From NCBI RefSeq assembly GCF_029227915.1, contig NC_079879.1:13144001-13208000 (forward strand): DNA of 64,000 nt. Reading direction: 5' to 3'. Source of the DNA: Hydractinia symbiolongicarpus. Taxonomy: Eukaryota > Cnidaria > Hydrozoa > Anthoathecata > Hydractiniidae. The stretch's first letter is position 1. Each line of letters begins with the position of its first letter. The notes below the pieces were generated by a model that saw nothing but the letters and a program-made list of their open reading frames with translations, did no database searches and was not told the DNA's origin. Positions 50,020 through 62,220 of this stretch are shown here, in pieces. The position numbers and the translations under genes were made by a program.

Positions 50020-50490
50020 CTTAAAAAAAGCAATCGATTATTTTAATGGAATGGAGGATAAAATGTAGATACAGGTAACAGTTAGTGAATTTCTAAGTAA
50101 ATAATTTTTTATACATAATTTCTTTGAAACACATACCCAAAGGATAAAGTAGTCATCATCAGCTGTATTCATCATTCCATAATATGTTACTATGGATAAA
50201 AAAATGATTCGGAATGCAGATTTAATACACCTTCCCGAATTTAAATTATCAATTACATCATCCACATGAAAACGAGGATTTTATTAGTAAACTTTGTAAA
50301 CATTAAAAAATACAGCTGGTGAGTGCGATAATTTCTTGCGTTAAGAGGTGTGAATGATCTTTTGATTGTTTTTTTCAAAGAAATGCAGGTTTTCAAGTGT
50401 TGATATTATTATGAAGATCTTTGTCCTGTGTAAAAATGAAGTATGCACTTCGTGATGGCGAGTTCTAGTCAGTAAGAAAAATCAAATAAT

Positions 50491-51715
50491 TTGTGTTATC
50501 CGGGTACATCGACGCCTCGATCTGAGAAACAGCAAATCGCAGTACATGGTAATTTTTGTTGTGTGCCACTTTGTAAAAGTTCAACCCTCGATAAACAAAA
50601 ACTTAAAACAGGCATTGGGATATTTTCATTTCCATCGGAGTCAAAACTGCGAAAATTATGGATAAGCATAATTTCAAAATATCGTAGGTAAGGGAGGTGA
50701 TGATATTTTCACAGTTAGCAAGAATACAAAAATATGTGAATTTCATTTTGGAATTGACCGTGTAAGATTAGGTGATAGTGCTGCAAGAAAAACACTACTT
50801 AAAGATTCTGTGCCAACTATATTTAAATTTAAGGAAACCAAGAAAAGAAAAGGTTAAAAAAGAGAGCATTTCCAACAGCAGTCGAAACCGAGTAAAAAAG
50901 TGTGTATGAAAGTTCTTTGTCAGATTTTACTTAAAACACAAACGAACAATCAAGTTTTTTTGTTCCTGACGTTTCTAATGAGTTCAAATGTTTGAAAACG
51001 GAGAATGCTATGTTAAAAGGAAAACTGAGTAATACCGTAAAAAACTTAGAAGAACTAAATGTATGTAGAGAAAAGTTTGAATCGTTAAAAATAGACTTCG
51101 AGATCTTTGAAAAATATCATAAATATTCCTACGATACTATATCACGTGATAAAAATTTATTAAAAAATGCTACGGGTTTTACTGTAAAATCCTTTAATTC
51201 GCTTTATACGTTTCTCGATCCCGGAGATAAGTGTTCAAATGTGAAGTTCTATGAAAATGCTCGTTTAAAGGCAGATGTGACTGTTGATCTAGCTATTGAT
51301 ATGAATATCGATTTCGATAATGAAATGCAAAGTTTCTCAAAGCGTGGTCCCAAACTGAAGTTACATTCAATTGATCAGTAGTTTATGTGTTTGTCATGGT
51401 TGAAGAATGGATTTACTCTATCACATGTGGCATGGATTTTTAAAACTCCGAAGTCTTCTGTATCGCGTTACATCATTACCTGGAAATATTTTATGTATTT
51501 CTCACTTGGGGCTATTCCAATTTGGCCTTCAAGACAACAAATAGATGAATCAATGCCTGAAGCTTTCTGAAGAACGTATCCAACAACAAGATGCATACTG
51601 GATTGCGCCGAGTTGTTTTGTCAACGCCCTTTATCAGTCAATACACAAAATTCATTGTATTCGAGTTATAAGCATCATGCTACCTATAAAGGCCTAGTAG
51701 GAATAGCCCCATCGG
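50491..51715 (+). pseudogene. THAP-DDE transposase relic (ISL2EU-like)
   Basis: The first part is a THAP zinc-finger domain: 'NFCCVPLCKSS', 'GIFSFPSESKLRKLW', then after a frameshift near 50,690 'KICEFHFGIDRVRLG' and 'SVPTIF', with the C2CH residues visible. A coiled region (50,992-51,130) leads to 'FMCLSWLKNGFTLSHVAWIF' (HTH_Tnp_4 type) and 'YPTTRCILDCAELF', 'YSSYKHHATYKGLVGIAPS' (start of DDE_Tnp_4). In-frame stops TAG (51379) and TGA (51568) and the break after IAPS show that it is dead. The layout with the convergent SWIM ORF is typical of ISL2EU/IS4EU elements. Confidence 0.8.
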
Positions 51716-51759
51716 ATCGACGTCAGATAAGGAATATTATATTTGTGATAACCTTAATG

Positions 51760-52164
51760 TTATGTTCTAATGGTAACAGTAGATCCTATAAACAAAGCTT
51801 GCATATTTTGTGTTTTTTTTTCTTTTTCTCGTGTTGTCAATAAAATGAGCAAACCCAACTCTTTTGTCACCTCCAACATATCTTCTTTCAGTTTTATTAA
51901 CCTTGCATCTAGGTTGCAAAAACTACCATTAATTCGTGGATCATATAAGGTTGAATGTATGCCTCTTTTATCAGCATTACTTCGTACAGAACTGAGTATA
52001 ACTGGGTCTTTGTAAGTTCTATTTTCACTAGGTAAATCCCACTGTCTGTTCTTGCTTGTGCATGGGTTTTCTTCCTGAACATTTTTTAACCCATTCAATG
52101 AATAGTCTGCTAATTCAAGTAACAGTGCTATTGTATGATTACAATAACTTTGTCCTGCATTCAA
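51760..52164 (-). pseudogene. SWIM-finger ORF, C-terminal part (YqaJ-type partner)
   Basis: Open for 134 codons from 'NAGQSYCNHTIALLLELADY', including 'CTSKNRQWDLPSEN' and 'YDPRINGSF'. Just upstream, after an apparent frameshift, is 'AVCTC', completing a CxC..CxH SWIM finger. The CTSKxxxW pattern is what I know from the SWIM/YqaJ-nuclease proteins of ISL2EU-type transposons. The nuclease portion further right (52,165-52,850) is not readable as one frame. It faces the THAP transposase tail to tail. Confidence 0.6.
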
Positions 52165-53268
52165 GACATGTACACACAGCTGATATCACTGTACTGTTTA
52201 TCTTATCAAGACAAACGTTCCCATTATGTTTATCCAACATTTTGGGTTCTCGCTGTATACTTGTTGTTGCTAGTTGTTGGATGGTTAAATGTTTAAGTAA
52301 ATGCTCCAAAACATGTAATTACACCATTTCTTTTTTATTTTAAGTGGCATAAAGTTTCATGATAGTCAAAAGACTTACATAGTCTTTACTATTATATTGA
52401 GCATGTTTTTATTTGATATAATTACCCACAGTATCCATAATTAAAAGTTCTTGCAACTAGCTATCAGCAACCTTTAAGATACATAACAGAGTCGCTCAGG
52501 TATAAATGCTTGTCTATGGTGCCGAAACTGAGCAAGCCGAATAATTTAACACATATGCTAATTGTGTTAATTTTTTTGGAGCAACCCAAGCGTTTTGACT
52601 ACCTTAATTTAGTTGTCTTTTCCTTCTAATTTCTAAAATGTTTTTTTTTTTTAAATTTTATTTATCTGAAGGAGTAAGAAAAAAAGTCGACATTGAATGC
52701 AAGTCTAAGCTTTATACGCTTCTACTCGTGGTTACTTCTTCTTCACTCAAACAATGGCTTAACAACCGATCATTTGATGATTCAAACTGTTCTGTTTGGT
52801 TTCTTGCAGATTTGAAACACTGAAAACCCTCTTCGTGTAATTGTTGTTTCAACATTTAATAATAGTTGAAAGAAAACAGTTCTTTGAAATTCTGAAATGA
52901 TACTGTACAGCTGAGCAGAAGGCGCAATTTGTTGATTAAAAAAGCAAATCTTTTCTTCCTCAACTTTCTTTTCACTTCTGTAATTAAATTATTTTGGAAA
53001 ACACCTGCTTCTTCTTTTGACAAAGATTATACCTAATAACAAATAAAACTGCTATTATTTCTTTTAAAATGCAATCCTTCTAACTACATGTATTTATAGA
53101 TAGAATAACATGACTTATTTGTTTAGTAACTTTTACGATGCAAGCCAGAATGCAAAATAAAACGTTATGTTTGCTTCATCTTGCAAACTTTGGGAGCTAT
53201 ACTGCCATAGATATCAACATAAAAATGAAACGTCATGGAATGTACTCTTGTTACAATTTTCTCTCATT

Positions 53269-53944
53269 TCAGATTTCTTAGTTGGTCTAATCACACTACT
53301 ATTATGAGCCATAAGTTTTTTAAATCTACCAAGTGGCACAAGATGCAAACTTCATCCTTGGATCAGCTTTTTTGAAAATTTTCCGTTTAATTTCTCCTGG
53401 CTGATAATAGAAGGATACTTTGCTATTTTGTATCCAAATTTTCAGAGGAGAGTTACAAAAGATGTATGCGTGTATCCAGTTTGATACTCTACATGTTTCC
53501 TATGTGTTGGGTATTCATTCTACACCGCTTGGAAGGCTCATACACAGATCACTACAGCTGTTCAACATGAAGTACTAAAGCATGAACACAACCTCACATC
53601 TTTCTTAAACTAAATCTGGAATTGGCATTAATGATACCACTCACTGTACTAAATATTCACCTAATAGCACACGTTTACAAAAAATCGAAAGCGATGACAC
53701 ACATCAAACATACAAAAGAAAATGCAAGTAGACAGCTCACCATTACAGTGCTTCTAATGTTTGGATGCCTTGTTTTCTGTTTTTGCCTCACATAATCCTA
53801 AATATCTGGGACTTTTCAAGTTATTCGAACCATTCAGAACTTTTTGAACAGCTATATGATTGGGTATTACTGACTATTTATTCGAATTCTTTCATGAACT
53901 CTATACTAATACTTCGATCTTCCAAATTTAAAAAGAGGCAATAA
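53269..53944 (+). pseudogene. Rhodopsin-class GPCR pseudogene
   Basis: Translation in shifting frames gives TM2 'SDFLVGLITLLL', stop, 'AISFLNLPSG', then 'SWLIIEGYFAILYPNFQRRV' (TM3 end, with EGY where DRY is usual), then 'MIPLTVLNIHLIAHVYKKSK' and 'RQLTITVLLMFGCLVFCFCL' (TM5, loop, TM6), and finally 'FMNSILILRSSKFKKRQ', stop, as after TM7. The order and spacing match a class A receptor, with several stops and frameshifts. It is on the opposite strand from the intact GPCR at 58,575 and not obviously the same subfamily. Confidence 0.78.
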
Positions 53945-54651
53945 AACATTTTGCTGTTTGTGTTGTTTCAACAGCGTGTAAACTTTTGTGTTTGGTGATT
54001 GCTTTTTTGACGTATCGAAAAACCGGGACCTTGGACCCTAAAGGAAGAGAGCTAGGTGGACTAAGTTGAATATAAATAAGATGGACAGACAAGCAAATAT
54101 TATTTTGTCTAGCCCTGCTCTTTTTTGCATTGTGGTAATTCTTTCTACTGCACCAAAAAATATCGTGTATATAATGGAGGAAAACAAAGTCGTGATTTTT
54201 CAATCTTACCTTTGTTTTATGATAACAATGTTCATTGTTGCAAAAGTAGGTATCAAATAGACAATATATGGATTTTAAATTAATTTTGTTTACAATTTAC
54301 AAAACATGCATGTAAAGCTTCATGTTTATAGGTTGATATGTTTAGCAACGAAAAACTGCATAATGAAGTAATGCTGCTAACTACCTTTGTAGACAACAGT
54401 AAACAACTAAAAAGTTAAGGAATTTGGCTAGTAGCAAAATTATCTAGTAACGTAGGCAGATTTTTTATTTTTCTTAAAAATAGATCTAGCTTGTCTCATC
54501 GATTGCTTTCCTGTGTCTATCATTTTGCTTTTTACTGAGGGGAATTCTATTTGTTATAAGTAACTTGCATTGTTTTTTAATAAAAATAGTTGTGGGCAAC
54601 CCACGGAAAAAATAGCTGAAATATTTTTTACGTTGTTCCTTACATAATCCC

Positions 54652-55385
54652 ATGTTATCTTTAAATGAAATAAAACTTTTTTTTTCTATCGACCATTTTC
54701 ATTTCAAAAATTACATTAATAAAAATTTATTTCTTTTAATTCAAAAGAAAACATGTGTTTCGGGAAAACAAGATCTTATAACTGAAAAAAGAAAAAATTG
54801 TTCCTCCTACACGGCTGCACGGGAGGACAAGCTAAAAGGTGATATATGCAATGTCCCATTGGATACAAAATTAGTACCAAGAGGTTCTGATTTTAATGGA
54901 ATTGTTATGCTAAAATTAAAGCGACAACTTTTGAAACGCGGGCATGTCTCATTTTAGCCAGTTCGCCCCAGAAGTGGTTTCCTCTGCTTTGAAATTCTTA
55001 CAACAAACTAATAATTTATATACAGAAATCATAAATGATAATTCAAAAATAACTGAAGCTCTTTTAACGTTACATGATGATGAAGATTTACCAATAGTGT
55101 TAAAAAAAGATAAAAATATTGAGGATTCAGAAAATCGTTTTGATGAACATACACCCTAATGTCAGTTATTTCAAATTAATACAATAAAGAAACAACACAT
55201 CCATACTTGTTTCTTACTGGAAAATTTGAATATCACATTGAAGGAGGAGTAAAATTGACTCCAAATAAAAATTTCAATCAAAGGTTAATAAATTATAAGA
55301 AAGCATTTGTCCATGACTCAGAGTTTATTTTTATTTTTGCACATTTTGTTTATCAGCAAATATATATATGACAGGCCATACTGCC
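54652..55385 (+). pseudogene. Helitron ORF fragment (DUF6570 / Helitron-like N region)
   Basis: One frame reads 'GDICNVPLDTKLVPRGSDFN' and 'IVMLKLKRQLLKRG'. A frameshift near 54,945 leads to 'FAPEVVSSALKFLQQTNNLY'. A further shift after 55,160 gives 'TPNKNFNQRLINYKKAFVHD' and 'FIFIFAHFVYQQI'. This series is the N-terminal region of Helitron Rep/helicase proteins as I know them. No rolling-circle HUH motif or helicase is present, so it is a fragment. Confidence 0.65.
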
Positions 55386-57734
55386 ATGCAAAAAGTTTGT
55401 TTAAATCATATAATCTCACCATAAAAAACTAATTGGCTTGAAAAGCTGCGAACGAACAAAAGCTAGTTAACGAGGTTACGATACCTTTAGCTCATATCCA
55501 ATTTCCTTACACACAGTACCCCAGACTATGCCCAGACTTAACATTCAAAGAAAGGTTGATTTTACAGTCTGCCCTACCCTTACCGATAACAGCCCTCTGA
55601 AGTGTAGCCTATCTTATTCGTATTAAATTTTTGCGTAGTAGAAAAATCTATTTCGCAAATTATTCGCACAATAACAATAAGAACGTGTTTCGCCTTCAGC
55701 AATCAGCTATATTTTTTTTAAAAAATTTATCTTTGCGCGTATTAACTGTTGCCCAAACCTTTTGCGCCTAATTTCAGTATAGTAACATTCGCGCACTAAC
55801 GATCTTTCTTACGTGAATGCGCGAAAATTAGTACTATATGCAGGCATGTTTACTGTTGGGTATATTTTCACATTTTCTTCTTCTTTTTTTGATTTTGGGA
55901 AAAGTTTGTTGGAATTGTTGCGGTCCTTTTTCAAAACGAAGAGGTTCCTACTGTTTTGTGCAAAAGTTAGTAGACCATGTATGAGAGCCACATAGAGTGT
56001 ACAGTCAAACCTTTATAACTATGAAAGATTGGTTGCATCTTACATGTGGCAAACATCCTTTAGGACTGCACCGTGCAACATGCCCATCTTTTCAACATCA
56101 CACAGTGGCTCAGTTTTTCGAAGGCATCTGGTCTGCAAATTATTACAAATTATCAAATATGGCGGAGCTACGCGTTGTAAACAATAGGTAAAAGTGAAAC
56201 TTCTTTTTAACAAATTGGCGCTAAATTCAGTATGTTAAGCGAATTAAAAGCAGTCGTATTGAAATAAAATTGAATCTATAATGTAGACTTTAGAAAATAT
56301 ATGCTTTGAATATCAATATTAACTGCCCCACCCACTGCCCCAAATACTACCCTAAGTTTTCAATTAACCCTTTTTGTTTAACATTCGAATTGGTTGTGAT
56401 CTGTTTAAAGTTTTCAAGACATTAGCTAAAATTGGAAATGTATAATAATATGGCTAACTAAATTTTAATATCGTTAGTCGATAACTACCGTCATCGAAGT
56501 TGTAGGTCCCGTCCAAGTTTGGACAATTTAAAAACTCCTCTTGGTGGCAGATCATACCATGGTAGATATTCTCTTTTAGTTAGCCAAACATTTTAAATCC
56601 ATTACAAAAAGTGTTGCAACACTTTCCTTTCCTTCTTTCTTTCTTCTTCTACTTATTATTATTGAAATTATTTTAGGGGTTTAGGGTCAAATTAGGGTTT
56701 AGTTGAGTTAGTTACCAATTTAGTACTCAATCTTTCGTGTAAATTTATCCTTATTATTTTCACAAAATTTAGGTATAAAAAATATTTTTTCATAGAACCG
56801 ACGGTTACCGACGGCAATCGATAGTGTTATAAATTGATTTATTTACCCTTTAAATGAAAGGGAACACGTTAGGTCCCAGTACTCTGAAGGTAAACACAAC
56901 GTAGTAAAGAAGACGATGCGTTTTAAGGTAGCCATAATTTTTCACAAATTTTATTGGAGACCGATTTGTAGTAGGTTATTGTGAACTTAGTTACTAGGCT
57001 CTAATTAACCTTGCAACAAACATTTATTTTATTTACACTCAGTTACAGCCAAGTTTTGTAACTTTAGCGGGAACTTATTCCGCGAATTAGAGAATGTTGG
57101 GTGGCTGGATGTGGTAACGACAGGTTATCGCCAATGTTTATATTTAGATCGAAGTTGCGAGAAAGTTATATACGCCTCAAACGGTCACCGTTGTAAGCAC
57201 TACACACGGATGTGCGTCTTGTATTGCCTATGTTAAGCCCTCATCTCAGGTTTCACTCACAGCAACTTATTTTATGCTAACAGACGGGCAAGAAATACAC
57301 AAAATATCGATGCAGGAAATATGTACAGTGCGCAATCCCTGTGGAAAAGTCGACTATTTCCACTACGATTTGAAATTTGAAAAAATACTTTTGTCAAATT
57401 TTATGAAATTTTAGGAAAAAAAAGAATTAAATATGGTATTTCACTTTAGCAGTTTGATAATTGGCTCAAATTTCTTTAAAAAATTTCCACTTGTAGCTAA
57501 AGATGCGCACTAAACTAATCTTACGCGTTTGCGACCAAAATGATTTTTCGCTAAAGATGTGACACTACAGTCATATAAAATAAATGTGTTCGAGTAGTGT
57601 ATGCATAAAACATACATACAATAAAGCACAAAGAAAACAGAACAAAGTAACATAATTTATGAAAAAAATTTGATCATTTTCTCTTACCACAATCGTTTTC
57701 GCGCAGTTTTTTTTCTACAACAGTTTTTGTATAG
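55386..57734. other. Gene-free stretch
   Basis: Contains TTCGCGAA/TTGCGC-type repeat words at about 55,620-55,840 and short unsupported ORFs only. Confidence 0.45.
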
Positions 57735-58300
57735 TTCTTGCATTTGTTACCGTTGTTCTAGAATTTGTTACCACAATTCTCGCACTTGTCATCGTAGTTA
57801 TCGAACTTGTTTATTCTTTTGTATTTGTTACAGTATTTCTTGAATATGTTACTGTTGTTCTCATGTTTGTTGCCCTTGTTCCCTGCACAAGTTTGTTACC
57901 GTAGTTCTCACATGTTACCGTAGTTCTCACATGTTACCGTAGTTCTCACATGTTACCGTAGTTCTCACATGTTACCGAAGTTCTCACATGTTACCGTAGT
58001 TCTCACATGTTACCGTAGTTCTCACATGTTACTGTAGTTCTCTCACATGTTACCGTAGTTCTCACATGTTACCGTAGTTCTCACATGTTACCGAAGTTCT
58101 CACATGTTACCGTAGTTCTCACATGTTACCGTAGTTCTCACATGTTACCGTAGTTCTCTCACATGTTACCGTAGTTCTCACATGTTACCGTTGTTCTCGC
58201 ATGTTACCGTTATTTTCACATGTTACTGTAGTTCTCTCACATGTTACCATAGTTCTTCCATTCGTTACTGTAGTTCCCGCATTTGCTTGTAGTTATCAAA
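57735..58300. repeat. Minisatellite, 19/21-bp unit
   Basis: The core unit 'gttctcacatgttaccgta' is repeated, with 'cacatgtta' occurring about 17 times between 57,908 and 58,245. Some units carry an extra 'tc' (21 bp). On the left (57,735-57,900) and right edges the units are degenerate ('gttcttgcatttgttaccgt'), so the array grew from the middle. It ends about 275 bp beyond the stop codon of the GPCR gene. Confidence 0.95.
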
Positions 58301-58574
58301 GTTATTTCCACACTTGTCAACATAGTTTTCGCATGTATTATCATAATTAGGATAATTTTCAAAATAGCTTCCTCAATAACACGTGTAGATTGCGTTTAGT
58401 TATATGAGAAAATTTACAACTTCCCATCATTTTTCTGAAAAAGGGAAAATGTTTTAGAAAATCTTTGAGTCAATCAATATCCCTTGAGTTGTGATCCCTT
58501 GATGCGATGACACTTTTTCTAACAGTGCATATGCGTTTTTTTTATAACGTCAAAGCTCCGAAAGTGCTTATGAT

Positions 58575-59561
58575 TTAACATTTTTCTTCCTTTTTACTCG
58601 CACAAATATTGTGATGTTTGTGTGACATTGAAAGTGAGATATTTTCTGTGTTACATCTTTCCCTACTATGATGATGATGGTGTACAATATTAAACATCTT
58701 TAACATCCGTCTGCGTATTTGCGGGATAAGAAATACGTAGATAAAAAAATCAGCAGCGAAACCAAAAGAAAAGATGATATAAAACATCGGATAATATGCG
58801 CTTGTAAATACGTTTATGTTGTACTTTGTAAATAAAACCTGCATGATAAACTCTGGCAATCCTAAAAACAAAAAAAACGTCACCAAGATCCAAAATGGTA
58901 TAAAATTCGTTAATTTAAAAACATTTCGTTGCTTGCGCTGGACTTGGCATTTCCGTTTCCTCATCTGTCGATATTTTATATATATGTATATGTAAGTACA
59001 TAGAGCAACGCCCATGACAGCAAATATGCCTGTTCTTAATACATACTTCTTGAAAAGTGGTCCTGGGTCTATGGTGCCATCTATCTTTATCAGGACCGCA
59101 GTTAATACACTTAAAAATCCTAACAGGTAACTCAAAAAAACAATCCTTTTCGTTAAGCGGCTAGTGATATATATCTCATACTTAAGATTTAGACGTACCG
59201 CCAGAAATCGATCAAAAGTCAGAAAAAGAAACATCACAGACCAAGTTATGGCAATTCCACTGACTTGTGCAAGTCTACATGCGTCAAAAACTTTATATAT
59301 CAAGCCATTCTCCGTAACGACAAAATCACTTAGCATGACATATGTGGAATGATTTATAGCTGCGAAGATTTCCACAGTGCTCAAATTTATTAGGAATATG
59401 TACTGATTTAATCGAACAGAGCGTAATTTCCATAACAAGTAAACTCCAATACAATGCAGTACCACTATAGCCGTATAAAGTACGACGCACACACCACATA
59501 ACAATGTCCGGAGGGACGCCATACTAGTTCTAAGCGAAATATTGTATAAATTCTCAAACAT
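58575..59561 (-). CDS. Rhodopsin-like (class A) orphan GPCR, intronless
   Basis: A 328-residue single-exon ORF with seven hydrophobic segments. Features: TM1 'LLCGVCVVLYTAIVVLHCIG'; TM2 'YIFLINLSTVEIFAAINHS'; TM3 ending 'FLTFDRFLAVRLNLKY', DRF in place of DRY; a basic third loop 'YRQMRKRKCQVQRKQR'; TM6 'FWILVTFFLFLGLPEFIM'; TM7 ending 'DFFIYVFLIPQIRRRM', so the NPxxY box is replaced by DFFIY. The Cys in 'FDACRLAQ' could form the usual extracellular disulphide. The tail has five His in a row. It should be a plasma-membrane receptor; the ligand cannot be inferred. Intronless class A receptors are common in cnidarians. Confidence 0.85.
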   Translation of the reverse strand: MFENLYNISLRTSMASLRTLLCGVCVVLYTAIVVLHCIGVYLLWKLRSVRLNQYIFLINLSTVEIFAAINHSTYVMLSDFVVTENGLIYKVFDACRLAQVSGIAITWSVMFLFLTFDRFLAVRLNLKYEIYITSRLTKRIVFLSYLLGFLSVLTAVLIKIDGTIDPGPLFKKYVLRTGIFAVMGVALCTYIYIYIKYRQMRKRKCQVQRKQRNVFKLTNFIPFWILVTFFLFLGLPEFIMQVLFTKYNINVFTSAYYPMFYIIFSFGFAADFFIYVFLIPQIRRRMLKMFNIVHHHHHSRERCNTENISLSMSHKHHNICASKKEEKC

Positions 59562-60254
59562 AAACTTAGGGTTGGGAGTTTTTTATATAAAGATACATCT
59601 GTCGCTGTTTTTTTGTTTTGTTTGATGTCTTTTATAATTTATATATTTTTGTATCAATAAAAATCTGAAAATAAATAAAGCAAACGAAGTTTCTTTGGAT
59701 TTTTTACCTTTGCGTACAATTGCACAACAAAAAAAACACCTCATAATCGAAAATTTCTGTTGTGTTTTTTTTTAATTCTCATTTTTCTTAAACACAATGT
59801 TTTTCGTCTATATGGAATTAGCAACTGGGTCGAAAGTTTCGCTAAGAAAGATATTGTTCGAGAAATGATCTATTCTTCTTTGCTATTGAAATTCAACGAC
59901 ATGTAGCTAACAATAAAAACATGTTTAATTTTAGACTTCCGTCCAAAATTAAAAATGTTTCAAAAGACATAATGGCATTAGCTACAGGCTTTAGTCACAG
60001 TTAATTTCAAACTTTTTTTTTAATTAAATTATAAATAATTGTTTATAAATTATTTTCTAAAATGTACTTTATCTTGATGAAAAAGAAAAATATATTTGAA
60101 ATCATCTCTGTAGTATTATTAATACCCGGATTTTGGCTGTTGTTTGTGCGCGAGAAAGAAAGTCGTGCTATGGAAATACAGAATGCAATGATAAAGGATG
60201 GCGAAGCCGGCAATTTTTACGGCTTACCGACTCCGAATCTCTATAATAATGATA
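59562..60254. other. Upstream region of the GPCR gene
   Basis: AT-rich DNA holding the presumed GPCR promoter. A short ORF at 60,062-60,271 has one hydrophobic segment but no recognisable homology, and it runs into the repeat cluster. Confidence 0.4.
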
Positions 60255-62220
60255 CCTATACTAGTCGTTAGCCCGTGGAAAAATCCACGGGGTCGCCCGT
60301 CCTTTATACATCACACTTCGTGTTTCCGTTACGGGACGCGGTAACCCTTGGAAGACACAAACAGACGACGGCTATTACATTAGAGACTAGCCGTCAACCT
60401 GTGGAATAATCTATATATATGGCTATAACTGTTATATTGTTGCTGATGCTTTTTTTCTTTGGTAGATATTCCAGCCATCATTACCGTTTCTTTTTGTGGT
60501 AACTTCACTAATCCGATTTTTACTCAACCTCGTTCCAGCGCCTGTTGTCTCTCTTCTATAACCGGGACGGCGAGACGAACATGTCCCGATATCAGAGAAA
60601 ATACAAGATGCACTGGGGACGAGGTTAATTTTTACTAAGCTAAAGCTTGGGTTGTAGCTAGCTATAGCTGATTTTTTAGCCATTAAGTGAAAGTAGCCAC
60701 AACAACAAACTCTGGCAAAATTGTATTGTTATTGATTCAATGAGGGAATTCTGTTCACACAATTTACAAAATAGTCTAAATTAATCTTTAGCACAGGGTT
60801 TTTTTGCTCCCAAATTATTTTGTTAACTAGTCGATAAAACCCGTGGAAAAATCCACTGAGGCAGGATAAAAATGAAAAAGAAGCGTTTTTTAAATTTTGA
60901 TCAAGTCAGCAAACCATCAACAAAAGAAATAATTCAGAAGCTTGTTTTCACGTTGCCTCTATTGCGTAGAGCTTAAAACGCTGATCAAGAAAATGTATAT
61001 GATCCTCAAAGTTTTAAGTGCACTGTAATAGCTTCATCAATTTAATATAGGATATTGTCGTTAAAGTAGTGTTATTGACGTCACGCCGTAACGTCAGAAA
61101 ATTTAACATATTAGACATGCATTTTTCGGCAATATCAAAGGAAAATGACGATATCAACTTTGCCTGTCACAGACACACGGAACTGGCGTATTATTATATA
61201 GACTAGTCGATAAGGCCCGTGGAGAAATCCACTTAGGCAGAAGGACAATGGAAAAATAGGTTGTTTTAAATTTTTTGCTGACGTCGGCGGTGCAATTACA
61301 AATTAATTTGGCGAAATTTAGTTTATTTGTTGCCTGTACTGTACAGAGGTTAAAACGCTGATCAAGAAAATGTATATGATCATGTGCTTTTGATGAGCGG
61401 TTAATGAGATAAAGGGTTTTTAAAATTTTGCTGACGTCAGCAATGGCCAGTCATACACCCTAAAATTCTTTTTTTTAGAAATTTGTATACCTACTGACTT
61501 CATTGTATAGATCTTAAAACGCTGATCAAGAAAATGTATAGGATTGTGTACTTTTGACGGTTGCAGAGATATTAGGGTTTGAAGGTTTTTTGGTGACGCA
61601 TCAACCGGCCATTCCGAAACGGATTCGGGGACCCAGGTTTGGGAAACTTACTCAAAATAATCCCAGGTAGTCCCTATTACCTGCACTGTAATGGCTTCAT
61701 TATTTTAATATAGGATATTGACGTTAAAGTAGTGTTATTGACGTCGCGCCGTAACGTCAGAAAATTTAACATACTAGAGATGCATTTTTCGGCAACATCA
61801 AAGGAAAATGAACACATCCACATTGCCTGTTACAAACAGACACAGTCTCTGTATTATTATAAGAGACTAGTCGTTGTCCGTGGAAAAATCCACGGGTTCG
61901 CCCGTCCTTTATATTTACCCGTCGCAACAAAGCGGATAAGAATATATCGCATTTGATATTCGTGTTTCCGTAACATCATTTTCTAACTCAGCGGGGGGGG
62001 GGCGCGCAGAGACAGACAGACGACGGCTATTATTATAGAGACTAGTCGTTGCCCGTGGAAAAATCCACACGGGTTCGCCCGTTCATTATATTTACCCGTG
62101 GCAACAAACTGGATAAAATATATCGCATTTGATGTTCGTGTTTCCGTAGCACGATTTTCTAACTCAGCGGGGGGTCCGCGCAGAGACAGACAGACAACGG
62201 CTATTATTATAGAGATTCTT
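60255..62220. repeat. Cluster of hairpin-headed repeats (six heads)
   Basis: Six starts of the type 'gactagtcgttgcccgtgg' lie at about 60,260, 60,384, 60,825, 61,200, 61,865 and 62,038, all in the same orientation. Each is followed by a hairpin, best seen as 'cccgtggaaaaatccacggg' (60,272). Two body types occur: one with 'cgcccgtcctttata', 'cgtgtttccgt' and 'gacagacgacggctatta', the other with 'taaaacgctgatcaagaaaa' and 'gtagtgttattgacgtc'. Bodies abut the next head, as in chains of non-autonomous Helentron-like or tandem SINE-like repeats. No protein is encoded. Confidence 0.8.

Noticed and set aside
60062-60271. 69-codon ORF with one hydrophobic segment
   Set aside because: It ends inside the hairpin repeat cluster and has no recognisable homologue; a transmembrane-like stretch alone is weak evidence in AT-rich DNA.
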